From assembly GCA_049302185.1 (NCBI GenBank), contig JBAQLV010000027.1:4033-68032 (forward strand): DNA of 64,000 nucleotides, given 5' to 3'. A model generated the notes under the pieces. That model saw only the letters and a program-made list of their open reading frames with translations. It did no database searches and was not told the DNA's origin. Source of the stretch: UBA1546 sp049302185 (GTDB lineage Bacteria > Nitrospirota > Thermodesulfovibrionia > Thermodesulfovibrionales > UBA1546). Made by a program: the position numbers and the translations under genes. The stretch's first letter is position 1, and every line of letters begins with the position of its first letter. Below are positions 25,686 through 33,786 of this stretch, in pieces.

Positions 25686-26879
25686 CTACCACTCAATTTT
25701 CTGCGTCTTTAAAAAATTCTGCGCTGCCTTATCTCCTAACCTCGCAGCCTTCCTGATGTCTTCCACGGCTTTATACGTATCGCCAAGCAGCCCATAAACC
25801 CTGCCGCGGTTGAAATAAGCTGCAGAATCGCCGGGATTCAACTCCACAGCCTTGTTAAAATCCTCAAGCGCCTTGTGATAATTTCCCGATTCGGCATAAG
25901 CAAGTCCACGGTAAAAATAAGCCTTCTCATATTCGGGATTTAACTTTATGGCACGGCTGAAATCTTCAAGCGCCTGTTGTTCTTTCCCCAGCGCACCATA
26001 GGCAACTCCGCGATAGCAATAAGCCTCTTCATGTTTGGGACTCAATTTTGCAGCCATGGAGTAGTCCTTAACAGCCTGCTGATAACTGCCCGACCTTAGA
26101 TAGGCATTCCCTCGGGAGACATAAGCCTTAGCATATTTAGGATTTAGCTTTATAGCCTTTGCAATGTCTTTAACAGCCTGATTATTGTTGCCGGCTTCCC
26201 CATAGGCATTCCCTCGAAAGACATAAAACTTCTCATTATTCGGGTTTAATTTTATGGCCTTCGTAAACGCCTCGACTGCTTTCTGCGGGTTGCCGGAATT
26301 CACAAGCACACACCCATTTTCAAACCAGTCAATTGCGCTTAGAACCTTTACTGCTTCATTATACCCCGATATTATCGGGGCTGTCTTTCCATCTGCACTG
26401 CCTGCTTCCTGCAATTCTTTTAATTTTTCAATTTTTCTCAAAAGCGCTTCTGCTTTTCTCTTCACCTCTTCCATCTCTCTCATATATCCCTTATTCCTAT
26501 TGAGAATGGCAATAGACTTAACTATCTCATCAGGATTAACAGAAACCCCTGCTTTAACATAAAAGGTATTCTTATCCCATTTCTGTTCTATCACCTCAGT
26601 CCTTACAATTACCGAGATAAGAGCCATAGCCTGATTTTTAGTGAGTTGAAGGTTTTTTATCACTGCCTTGCTATTAAGATAATTCTCTATTTCCTCGAAT
26701 AAAATCCTTTTCACATTCTCCATCGCAACTATACGGGCAGAACCCTTGTTGTCAAGCTCTCCTGCCTGATAGGTATAATCCTTCTGAAAAGAAACCGTTT
26801 CAGCAAAAGCAGTCCCTGCCGGCAGAAATGTAAAAGCAATGAGCAGCAAAAGATATATGAAACACTTAACGCTTGTCAC
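25686..26879 (-). CDS. exported TPR-repeat protein
   Basis: 397 residues with a signal peptide (to about residue 26), an N-terminal alpha/beta region (30-135), a coiled coil (about 138-162, KRKAEALLRKIEKLKELQ) and five to six tandem TPR units from about 185 to 385, each with the LNP.(E/Y)..AY.(R)G.AY pattern. TPR arrays bind protein partners, here in the periplasm. The start is GTG at 26879 with GAGG five bases upstream, inside the end of the preceding membrane gene, so the pair is coupled. Partner unknown. Confidence 0.8.
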   Translation of the reverse strand: MTSVKCFIYLLLLIAFTFLPAGTAFAETVSFQKDYTYQAGELDNKGSARIVAMENVKRILFEEIENYLNSKAVIKNLQLTKNQAMALISVIVRTEVIEQKWDKNTFYVKAGVSVNPDEIVKSIAILNRNKGYMREMEEVKRKAEALLRKIEKLKELQEAGSADGKTAPIISGYNEAVKVLSAIDWFENGCVLVNSGNPQKAVEAFTKAIKLNPNNEKFYVFRGNAYGEAGNNNQAVKDIAKAIKLNPKYAKAYVSRGNAYLRSGSYQQAVKDYSMAAKLSPKHEEAYCYRGVAYGALGKEQQALEDFSRAIKLNPEYEKAYFYRGLAYAESGNYHKALEDFNKAVELNPGDSAAYFNRGRVYGLLGDTYKAVEDIRKAARLGDKAAQNFLKTQKIEW

Positions 26880-26886
26880 AGGCGCC

Positions 26887-27630
26887 TCACCTTACCTCAG
26901 GAGATGCAGCCGGGTCAAAAGGATTTGTCCTCACAGCAAGGGAAAACAGATAAGGATAACTTTCCTTCAGATGTTTCATATACGCCAGCCACTCTGTTAT
27001 CAGCATAATATACGCCCTTTTTATATCACCCGAAAGATGTTGATAATCAGCATCGGGCAGGGTTCTCAAATCTTTCCTGTGTGATAATTCCTCGGTCAGA
27101 TGTGTTACTGCCCACAGAAGGTCAGTGAAAGATTCGTGTTCCAGTAAATTAGGATTTTGCAGAAGGGCGAGTAAAAACCTTCTTTCTCCGACAAGAAAAT
27201 CCCTCAGGCCTTCAATATCACCCCTGTTGATCTCAATTTTGCAGTCATAATTCTTGACATATTTTTTCACCATTGAAAATTCCTGTCCCGCCCAATTACC
27301 TGCGACAACAAGCCTTACACCTATTTTGTCAGACTGAGAATCAAAAGCGGAGAGGGATTTCAGAAGCGCTGTGCCGGCCTCGCTGAAAAAAACCCCTACG
27401 ACCATATTCATCTTCTTCAGCATCGCGCGTTTTTCTCTCTCGTTCAGCAAACGGTGTATAATCAGCGTGACGAGCAGTACTTCAATGGGGACAAATGCGA
27501 TATCACCTAACAGATAAAGAAGAATATGGTGACTATCTCTGAAAATTGCAAAATGGAGAAGGTAAAGAACAGCGGAGAGCGCAACCAGAGAAATGCCCAG
27601 AAGAACCTGCCAATTGAAGATTTTTTTCAC
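26887..27630 (-). CDS. two-helix membrane protein of unknown function
   Basis: About 247 residues from a GTG at 27630 (KKIFNWQVLLGISLVALSA). Two membrane helices (about 7-25 and 38-60) are followed by a cytoplasmic helical domain. A longer frame opens at an ATG at 27696, but those 22 extra codons are the translation of a REP-type palindrome, so I reject that start. It is coupled to the TPR gene downstream. Both sit on the opposite strand to glyQ/glyS within the insertion. No family recognised with certainty. Confidence 0.6.
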   Translation of the reverse strand: MKKIFNWQVLLGISLVALSAVLYLLHFAIFRDSHHILLYLLGDIAFVPIEVLLVTLIIHRLLNEREKRAMLKKMNMVVGVFFSEAGTALLKSLSAFDSQSDKIGVRLVVAGNWAGQEFSMVKKYVKNYDCKIEINRGDIEGLRDFLVGERRFLLALLQNPNLLEHESFTDLLWAVTHLTEELSHRKDLRTLPDADYQHLSGDIKRAYIMLITEWLAYMKHLKESYPYLFSLAVRTNPFDPAASPEVR

Positions 27631-27648
27631 CTGTAAGTACCCATCTTT

Positions 27649-27708
27649 CTCATACTGGCTTGTCCAGCATCCTTCTTCAAGAAAGATTCTGGGCAAGCCA
27701 GAATGACA
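27649..27708. repeat. REP-type palindrome, copy 1
   Basis: Contains ATTCTGGGCAAGCCAGAATG and an upstream partner (ACTGGCTTGTCCAGCAT), forming a long imperfect hairpin. The core ATTCTGGGC..CCAGAATGAC recurs identically at 27912-27932. The false N-terminal extension of the adjacent membrane gene is read from this element. Confidence 0.7.
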
Positions 27709-27873
27709 TTTTCATTGCCCTTTGTGTCTCTTTGAGGCATGTGTCTTTCATATTTGAATACCAATGCTCCGTCATTGCTAATGCTTCATAGACAATCTAT
27801 CAGACCATGCTTCTCTTGTCAATAATCTCTCATAAGGTTATAATTTAACATTGTGTGGTAAACAAAGTCTGTT

Positions 27874-27933
27874 GTCATTCCCGCTCGTCGGGAATCCTTC
27901 TTTAAAAAAAGATTCTGGGCAAGCCAGAATGAC
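27874..27933. repeat. REP-type palindrome, copy 2
   Basis: TGTCATTCCC..GGGAATCC on the left and GATTCTGGGC..CCAGAATGACA on the right; GTCATTC and GAATGAC are inverse complements that close the hairpin. It sits 40 bases before glyS. The two REP copies and the 170 bases between them (27709-27873) contain no gene I can support. Confidence 0.75.
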
Positions 27934-27972
27934 AGCAACAGGAAACAATGAGTTCAAAGGGGTAAAATTTAA

Positions 27973-30051
27973 ATGACTCAGAACACAATTCAACTTTCAT
28001 CTGTTCTTCTGGAAATAGGAACAGAAGACATCCCTGCAAGGTTTCTGCCATCTGCCATACGGCAACTAAAAGAAAACACAGAGACAATATTCAAAGATAA
28101 TCATATAAGGTTTTCAGAAGTAAAAACATTGGGCTCTCCGCGGAGACTTGCAGTGATTGCACATGGAATCCCGCCGATGCAGGAAGACAAAGTAAAAGAA
28201 ATATTCGGGCCCTCTAAAAAAGCAGCTTTTGATGCGGACGGCAGTCCTACAAAAGCAGCAACTGGATTTGCCAATTCTCAAGGCATAAGCGTGGAAAAAC
28301 TCATCGTAAAAAATAAAGACAAAGGAGAATACGTTGTTGCAGTCATAGAAGAAAAAGGCATTCATGTCAGAGAACTCCTGCCTGACATACTCAAAAAGAT
28401 TGTGCTTTCAGTGCATCTTCCGAAATCAATGAGATGGGGCGGCAATGACATGAGATTTATACGGCCTATCAGATGGCTGCTGTCTCTGTTTGATAACGAA
28501 ACAATAAGTTTTGAGATAGAAGGAATAAAAAGCAGCAATATGACCCGTGGGCACAGATTCCTGTCTCCTGCCGCTTTTCAGATAAAAGAAATACCGGCTT
28601 ACGCAAAGCTGCTTGCAAATAACCACGTCATAGTTGACTCTCAGGAAAGAAGAAGGATTATAACAGAAAAAGCGGAGAAGCTCTCGTCTTCCATAAACGG
28701 GAAAATACTAAAAGACGAAGAACTCATTGAGACAGTCTCGAATCTCGTAGAATATCCTGTTCCGGTACTCGGCAGTTTCTCACCAGAATATCTCAGACTT
28801 CCTAAAGAACTGCTTATAACAGTAATGAGAGAACATCAGAAATACTTTGCAATTGAAGATATTAAAGGCGTGCTCACGAATTACTTTATCATTATAAGCA
28901 ACACCGCTGAAGAAAATTCAGAGACTGTCAAGATTGGAGCGGAACGCGTTATCAGAGCAAGATTTGAGGATGCAAAATTCTATTTTGAAGAAGACTGCAG
29001 GAAAAAACTTGAAGACAGAATAAGCGGACTTAAAAAAGTGGTGTATCAGGAAAAACTCGGGAACCTCTACGAGAAGGTATTGCGAGTCAAAAACCTTGCG
29101 TCATATCTTGCGTCAAAAATAAATGCCTCTCTAACGCAAAAGGCCGAAAGAGCAGCGCTTCTCTCCAAGACAGACCTCCTGACAGGAGTCGTAAGGGAAT
29201 TCCCTGAACTTCAGGGAATTATTGGAAAATACTATGCGAGCAATGACAAGGAAGACACAGAAGTCGCAGCCGCTTTGATGGAACAGTATCTGCCTGCCTA
29301 TTACGGAGACAGGCTGCCTGAAACAGAGACAGGCGCTATTCTCAGCCTTGCAGACAAGCTGGATAATATAACCTCATTCTTCTCTGTCGGCCTTACTCCG
29401 ACAGGCTCTGAAGACCCTTTTGCATTAAGGAGACAGACGCTTGCAGTCATAGCAATACTGCTGAATAAGGGCTATGCATTATCGCTCAATGATCTTGTTG
29501 CCGCTTCTCTGAAAAATCTGAAAGACACTAAACAGTCCGGAGAAATTGCAGCAACAGCGCTCAGATTTTTTGAACAGAGGCTTGAGCCTTTGTTGTCATC
29601 GCAAGGTTATAACTCCGATGAGATTCAATCTATCCTTTCGTTTTCTGCAAAGATACCTCTCAGTGAGATAAAAAAGAGACTGGATGCTCTTAAGGAATTT
29701 AAGACCACCGCAGGTTATAATGAGTTTATTACAGCCATAAAACGAGTAAGAAATATTATTCCTGAAACAGCGCTTCCCACATGGATTCCGAGACTGTTTG
29801 TGAAAGATCCTGAGAAAAAACTCTGCGAGATATTCTCAGCTATAAAAACCGAAGTTGGAAGCCTGATGGATGGACATAAATATTCCGAAGCGCTCAGTAT
29901 TCTCTCAGGACTGACAGCACCGATAAATTATTTCTTTGACAATATACTAGTAATGGACAAACAGGAAAAAATCAAACTCAACAGGCTTGCGCTTCTGGAA
30001 TATATCTGGACGCTCGCATCATCAATAGCGGATTTTTCAAAACTGCAGTAA
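27973..30051 (+). CDS. glyS: glycyl-tRNA synthetase beta subunit
   Basis: 692 residues, full length (LLEIGTEDIPARFLPSAIRQL at the N-terminus, LVEYPVPVLGSFSPEYL, C-terminal anticodon-binding region). Works with GlyQ to charge tRNA-Gly. AGGGG lies ahead of the ATG. The gene is separated from glyQ by the cassette region and by REP copies, so it must now use its own promoter or read-through. Its last 15 bases overlap the convergent tusA gene. Confidence 0.97.
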   Translation: MTQNTIQLSSVLLEIGTEDIPARFLPSAIRQLKENTETIFKDNHIRFSEVKTLGSPRRLAVIAHGIPPMQEDKVKEIFGPSKKAAFDADGSPTKAATGFANSQGISVEKLIVKNKDKGEYVVAVIEEKGIHVRELLPDILKKIVLSVHLPKSMRWGGNDMRFIRPIRWLLSLFDNETISFEIEGIKSSNMTRGHRFLSPAAFQIKEIPAYAKLLANNHVIVDSQERRRIITEKAEKLSSSINGKILKDEELIETVSNLVEYPVPVLGSFSPEYLRLPKELLITVMREHQKYFAIEDIKGVLTNYFIIISNTAEENSETVKIGAERVIRARFEDAKFYFEEDCRKKLEDRISGLKKVVYQEKLGNLYEKVLRVKNLASYLASKINASLTQKAERAALLSKTDLLTGVVREFPELQGIIGKYYASNDKEDTEVAAALMEQYLPAYYGDRLPETETGAILSLADKLDNITSFFSVGLTPTGSEDPFALRRQTLAVIAILLNKGYALSLNDLVAASLKNLKDTKQSGEIAATALRFFEQRLEPLLSSQGYNSDEIQSILSFSAKIPLSEIKKRLDALKEFKTTAGYNEFITAIKRVRNIIPETALPTWIPRLFVKDPEKKLCEIFSAIKTEVGSLMDGHKYSEALSILSGLTAPINYFFDNILVMDKQEKIKLNRLALLEYIWTLASSIADFSKLQ

Positions 30052-30252
30052 AGATTTGCCGCGGATTATTCTCAGCACATCAGAAACTTTTTCGGAGTAA
30101 CAACCGCTTTTGGCTGCAAATCTTGAAAGATTCTCTACGGAAGCCTCATTGTCAACAAGAATCTCAACTATCCCTTCGGTTATTTTGGAAACTGCATCTT
30201 CAGCCATCATAACAGGCTTCGGGCATCCAAGACCTCTCGCATCAATGAGCAT
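30037..30252 (-). CDS. TusA-family sulfur-carrier protein (copy 1)
   Basis: 71 residues. The signature DARGLGCPKPVMM (4-16) contains the sulfur-binding Cys10 in CPxP; the fold is the two-layer TusA/YedF domain. Family members accept persulfide sulfur and hand it to tRNA thiolation, molybdenum cofactor or dissimilatory sulfur enzymes; a selenium role is also known for YedF relatives. GGGAGG precedes the ATG. Its 3' end overlaps glyS tail-to-tail. It lies 106 bases downstream of the kinase-fold gene and may be the last member of the sulfur cluster. Confidence 0.88.
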   Translation of the reverse strand: MLIDARGLGCPKPVMMAEDAVSKITEGIVEILVDNEASVENLSRFAAKSGCYSEKVSDVLRIIRGKSLLQF

Positions 30253-30358
30253 TGTTCTTCCTCCCTTTCAAAATACAGTTCATTATATATGTGACTACGA
30301 ATATCGTCAAACTTATGACTGGTGCGATCTCCCGGTCTTTCTATATCTATCTGTTGCA

Positions 30359-31270
30359 TTATCTAATATTTGAAACATTCGGATTCCTTTCTGAAATGAG
30401 ATCAGATGCTTCCTTTGAATTTATGACTTCATTTAATGCACGCGGGATATTCTCAATTATTTCAACAACCTGAGTTTCCGGTGTCGGATTTGCATAGTAC
30501 CCAGCCAGCCTGTTTATTTGAGTCGCAGCAATTGCTGCCCTATCAATAGCCATTCCTGAGGCAATAAGGGCAGAGACTATACCTGTCAGCGTATCGCCAG
30601 TACCTCCGATAGGCTCAAGAGCCTCTACTATAGGATAGTCAATAACTGCAATGATGCCATTTTTGTCAGCTATATAGTCTTTATTTCCTTTTACCATGAG
30701 ATAGCGTGAAGCGTTTTCATATGCATAAGCCCTTTTTATCAAATCAGGAACTCTGTTTTCCTCTTGGAGGATAAACCCTCTCGTATAGAATGGGTGAGGC
30801 GCTTCTTCATCGGCAATGAAGGCCATCTCGCCAGCATCAGGTGTGAAAAGGTCAAATCTCTGTGCCTGTCCGCTCATCTTTGCCACATACATGCCGCCTG
30901 CATCAGCCACGAGAATTGGACTGTACGGAAGGTCTTCTAAAGCAAACATGACCTGATTAAATCCATCCACCTCGGGCAACATATAATGAAAGACGATTGC
31001 CTTAAAATTAACATTCTTCAGATTTTCTGCTAAATACTTATAAAGCCTTTTACTTCCATCTCCGCGACCAATATCTCCTGCAAGATAACCAGAAGGCAGT
31101 GGTAGTTTTAAGACCTCCAACACCTTTATGGCTGAGGCTATCAATGCCGGTGTCCCCCTGTTTATGTCAATTTTATTGCCCTCAATAAAGACATTCTCAT
31201 CCTCTAATCTTAGTTCTCCTGCAACTAATGGGAAGTCCTTATCCGGGATTGTGCCGACTATTGCTAACAT
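30359..31270 (-). CDS. ribokinase-fold enzyme, NAD(P)HX-dehydratase-like, in sulfur-carrier cluster
   Basis: 303 residues. The C-terminal anion-hole motif GGTGDTLTGIVSAL (about 226-239) and the upstream LFTPDAGEMAFI resemble the YjeF-C/NAD(P)HX dehydratase branch of the ribokinase superfamily. The N-terminal part is divergent. The reaction is therefore unassigned: repair of hydrated NAD(P)H and phosphorylation of a small metabolite are both possible. Its ATG overlaps the DUF3343 stop by seven bases, which ties it functionally to sulfur or selenium handling rather than to general nucleotide repair. Confidence 0.65.
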   Translation of the reverse strand: MLAIVGTIPDKDFPLVAGELRLEDENVFIEGNKIDINRGTPALIASAIKVLEVLKLPLPSGYLAGDIGRGDGSKRLYKYLAENLKNVNFKAIVFHYMLPEVDGFNQVMFALEDLPYSPILVADAGGMYVAKMSGQAQRFDLFTPDAGEMAFIADEEAPHPFYTRGFILQEENRVPDLIKRAYAYENASRYLMVKGNKDYIADKNGIIAVIDYPIVEALEPIGGTGDTLTGIVSALIASGMAIDRAAIAATQINRLAGYYANPTPETQVVEIIENIPRALNEVINSKEASDLISERNPNVSNIR

Positions 31271-31806
31271 CTACGACATGCCTCCTCATAGGCCAACTGT
31301 AAGGCATAACCACAGAGGGTATGCCCTATATCCCTTGGGCTTACTACGTCTTTTAAGGTCTTTCCCAGCATCTCTTTAGCCAAATAGGGCACATCAGGGC
31401 ATCCACCACCTGATATATTCACTACAGTAAGGGTCTCCTTGTCAAAGGTCAATTTCATGTTTGCTGCCCTCACCATGAGGTATCTTCCAAAATCCTTTAT
31501 GTGGAAGAGGTCAACAGGCCTCAAGAGAGGACTGCTTACAGGTACTATTTGTAATGGGGGAATTCTGGCCTCTGTGAGTATCCTCTGTATGTTCATCGAC
31601 TCGATAAGGGGAAATTCTACCACCATATCACAGCCTGTTCTGATCTCTGGTGGGGGACCCATGACCCTGATATCAAATCCCCTGTCTTTGAGAATAGTCT
31701 CTGCCCTGATCACCTCGCTGGTGTTGGCAAATATGAGAAATCCCCTGCTCCGATTCTTCTCTTTTAGCGGGATCCTCTTTTTTTTGAATATTTTAAGGAT
31801 AGACAT
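31264..31806 (-). CDS. DUF3343-domain putative Se/S carrier protein
   Basis: 180 residues. The N-terminal part (about 20-95) is DUF3343 (GFLIFANTSEVIRAETILKD), a family described as a putative sulfur/selenium carrier. The C-terminal half holds several cysteines (GGGCPDVPYLA and the terminal ACRRC) that could bind sulfur or a metal. It follows TusA by two bases and overlaps the kinase-fold gene; AAGGA precedes the start. The longer than usual C-terminus may be a fused domain of its own. Confidence 0.75.
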   Translation of the reverse strand: MSILKIFKKKRIPLKEKNRSRGFLIFANTSEVIRAETILKDRGFDIRVMGPPPEIRTGCDMVVEFPLIESMNIQRILTEARIPPLQIVPVSSPLLRPVDLFHIKDFGRYLMVRAANMKLTFDKETLTVVNISGGGCPDVPYLAKEMLGKTLKDVVSPRDIGHTLCGYALQLAYEEACRRC

Positions 31807-31808
31807 AA

Positions 31809-32024
31809 TTAATCCTTCGTGATAATAATGCGATATCCTATTCCTTCAGGTTTTACATCTTTCAGTTGCCATTTCAGTGTCTTTGCTGCACTCAAACAAT
31901 TCTCTTTTGACGTATCTGTGTCAACAAGTATCTCGATCTCGCCTTTGTCTAACTTAGCCATCTCCTCAAGACTCATCATCACAGGCTGTGGGCATGAAAG
32001 TCCCCTTGCATCAACAATGCTCAT
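31809..32024 (-). CDS. TusA-family sulfur-carrier protein (copy 2)
   Basis: 71 residues starting at the ATG at 32022-32024 with AAGGAGG six bases upstream; an in-frame ATG at 32078 lies within yedE and is rejected. Signature DARGLSCPQPVMM (4-16), active Cys10. It is nested between the membrane importer YedE and DUF3343, the usual order for YedE/YedF-type units. It would take sulfur or selenium from the imported substrate. Confidence 0.9.
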   Translation of the reverse strand: MSIVDARGLSCPQPVMMSLEEMAKLDKGEIEILVDTDTSKENCLSAAKTLKWQLKDVKPEGIGYRIIITKD

Positions 32025-32035
32025 CTTCGTCCTCC

Positions 32036-33127
32036 TTATATTGCCTTCTTTCTCATTGTGAATCCTATGAACAAACAAACCGCAAGACCAACTATTACTG
32101 CCGTAATACCATGAGGTCCGATACCCTGCGGAGAGCTGGCAAGTCCAAAGTTATGGGAAAAAGCAGCGCCAATGATCATTCCCAGCACAAATACAGCAGC
32201 ATCTCCGTCTCCTTCACCTGACAAAAATAACTGTCTTCCCGGGCATCCTCCTGCGAGGGTAAAGGCAAGTCCAGCCAAGACCATACCCATAAAGTTCCAG
32301 GCGCTCATGGTATGCGCTATTGGTTGATTTACAAAGCCTGGATTAAACTGACCCAGGATCAGATTTGTCACAAATGCCGCAATGGCAAGGCCTGCAATCC
32401 CCAAGAACAGATGGGTTTGACGAAATAGTATCAAGTCCCTTAAAGCGCCCATGGTGCAGAACCGGCTTCTCTGAGCAATAAACCCTATGACAAGACCTGC
32501 TGATAGGGATATAAAGAGGGGTGCATGCATTGACCCTGGTCCTTTAACACTGTAAAAGAGGATACCACTCTTATTTTCACCATAAATCTCCGGATAGATA
32601 AGCATGAGCAATAAGAAACCTAACATGACCAAAGGCAATATCCACCCCGAAGAAGTATGTGTGGGCTGCGTCCTCCCAAGGTTATAACCTGCTTTCAGAA
32701 AACGGGCGCCTACAAAGACTCCTGTGATAAGTCCTAACAAACCGAAAATGGCATTTCCATCCCCTCCTGCAAGGCGGAGCAATGTCCTCCATGGACAGCC
32801 GAGAAATACGAGTGCGCCTATCATTGCAAATACGCCAAGAACAAACCTCACAATGGGGGCTGAACCAGCCCTTGGGCGAAACTCTTTGAAAAGATATGCT
32901 GCAACGAGGGAACCGAGGACAAAACCAATGATCTCTGGTCTCATGTATTGAACCGCTTCAGCACGGTGAAGACCTATGGCTCCGGCTATATCCCTTTCAA
33001 AACATGCCACACAGACCCCCATGTTCCCGGGATTGCCAAATTTTTGTAGGAGTGGTGCAAATATCCCGATGAACACCCCAACACCGATGATGCCCCACGA
33101 AGTAGCAAAAAAGTTCTTAATCGACAT
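32036..33127 (-). CDS. YedE/YeeE-family sulfur (selenium) transporter
   Basis: 363 residues, about nine to ten membrane helices, two symmetrical halves each carrying a cysteine-containing pore motif (VFLGCPWRTLLRLAGGDG and TLAGGCPGRQLFLSGEGDG) and additional cysteines (GVCVACFERD, RSRFCTMGALRD). Homologues import thiosulfate or have been proposed to import selenium compounds. Start at ATG 33125-33127 with AGGGGG upstream; the 29 upstream codons to 33214 have no ribosome site. First structural gene of the yedE-tusA-DUF3343-kinase cluster. Confidence 0.88.
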   Translation of the reverse strand: MSIKNFFATSWGIIGVGVFIGIFAPLLQKFGNPGNMGVCVACFERDIAGAIGLHRAEAVQYMRPEIIGFVLGSLVAAYLFKEFRPRAGSAPIVRFVLGVFAMIGALVFLGCPWRTLLRLAGGDGNAIFGLLGLITGVFVGARFLKAGYNLGRTQPTHTSSGWILPLVMLGFLLLMLIYPEIYGENKSGILFYSVKGPGSMHAPLFISLSAGLVIGFIAQRSRFCTMGALRDLILFRQTHLFLGIAGLAIAAFVTNLILGQFNPGFVNQPIAHTMSAWNFMGMVLAGLAFTLAGGCPGRQLFLSGEGDGDAAVFVLGMIIGAAFSHNFGLASSPQGIGPHGITAVIVGLAVCLFIGFTMRKKAI

Positions 33128-33241
33128 ATATACCCCCTTTGTAATTTTTTCCTCAAAAGATCGTTTAATGTTCCCCAGGCTCAAAGCATCTGCCGATATT
33201 AGCGCTCCCGGCAAAAATTATTGTCCATCCCCGAATTTAAT

Positions 33242-33262
33242 ATCAAAAGGCCAAAGGCCTTT
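33242..33262 (-). terminator. hairpin with T-run downstream of LysR remnant
   Basis: AAAGGCC-AAA-GGCCTTT (33246-33262) is a perfect 7-bp stem; reading the minus strand it is followed by TTTTGATATT. It could end transcripts coming from the tRNA/regulator side before yedE, or act as an attenuator. The 150 bases between it and yedE hold no gene. Confidence 0.45.
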
Positions 33263-33280
33263 AAATCCCTGTTAAGGACA

Positions 33281-33482
33281 TCACTTAACAACCTCTTTAA
33301 GAACAGCCATTATCCTTTCTGCATCCGGCGACAGCTTTATTCCTTTTGGAGTGATGATGTAGAAATCCCTCATCATCTTTTAGCTCCATATCAGGCAGCC
33401 TGTTTGATATTTCCCTTGAAAGACCGGGAATAATAAATTCTCCCGGGATAGTGCTTGCTCCTATGGTGAATAGCTTTTTCAT
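33281..33482 (-). pseudogene. decayed LysR-type substrate-binding domain
   Basis: With a good site (GGAGGTAAC) an ATG at 33482 opens MKKLFTIGASTIPGEFIIPGL, matching IGASTIPGTYLMPAI in the intact LysR protein at 34 kb. A second frame from about 33375 reads RDFYIITPKGIKLSPDAERI, matching the C-terminal KFYIVT... of the same regulator. The ~150 central residues are gone and the frame is shifted, so this is a remnant with an internal deletion. Confidence 0.65.
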
Positions 33483-33543
33483 GTTACCTCCGGTTATATG
33501 AATTTTATTGAATATAAATTACCATGCCAAAATTCTATATATC

Positions 33544-33562
33544 CAATAGTTATTTTCTATTG
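33544..33562. promoter_or_regulatory. possible LysR-type operator
   Basis: CAATAG-TTATTTT-CTATTG is a perfect 6-base inverted repeat with the T-N11-A spacing typical of LysR-family binding sites. A third CAATAG lies at 33578. It is upstream of the LysR remnant and yedE and downstream of the intact LysR gene. Confidence 0.4.
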
Positions 33563-33649
33563 ATTGAAATAAAGCAATAGGGTTTCTCTATATTCAAAAC
33601 ACCCTATAGCCGGGTCATTAAAGATAAGCAAAGCTAATCTCTTAATCAT
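33557..33649 (-). CDS. possible 30-residue peptide
   Basis: AGGAGG six bases before an ATG at 33649, then 30 codons with one cysteine (..NDPAIGCFEYRET..). No homologue recognised. It could be a leader peptide, a truncated gene start, or chance. The strong ribosome site is the only support. Confidence 0.3.
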   Translation of the reverse strand: MIKRLALLIFNDPAIGCFEYRETLLLYFNQ

Positions 33650-33694
33650 TTTGACCTCCTGGTATTTGAATTCTGCAAAAATTATGTGCACTTT

Positions 33695-33713
33695 AGGTTT
33701 CAAACTGAAACCT
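33695..33713 (-). terminator. hairpin after leader-like ORF
   Basis: AGGTTTCA-AAC-TGAAACCT: perfect 8-bp stem with a 3-base loop, starting four bases after the stop of the 12-codon frame 33718-33756 on the minus strand. No T-run follows directly, so it may be an attenuator or RNA-stability element rather than a terminator. Confidence 0.45.
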
Positions 33714-33717
33714 TGAT

Positions 33718-33756
33718 TTAGCTGACTCTACATAATCTCAGTACTTGCTTATCCAT
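33718..33756 (-). CDS. possible 12-residue leader peptide
   Basis: GGGAGG five bases before an ATG, then MDKQVLRLCRVS and TAA. It begins 31 bases downstream of the CCA end of the Sec/Cys-like tRNA and includes one cysteine codon (TGT). Size, ribosome site and the hairpin directly behind it resemble attenuation leaders, but no run of one amino acid is present. Confidence 0.35.
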   Translation of the reverse strand: MDKQVLRLCRVS

Positions 33757-33786
33757 TTGCGCCTCCCATCCATCAAATAACCCTTC

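Noticed and set aside
27631..27696. N-terminal extension of the membrane protein from ATG 27696.
   Set aside because: Also read from a REP palindrome; the hydrophobic start matches the shorter form.
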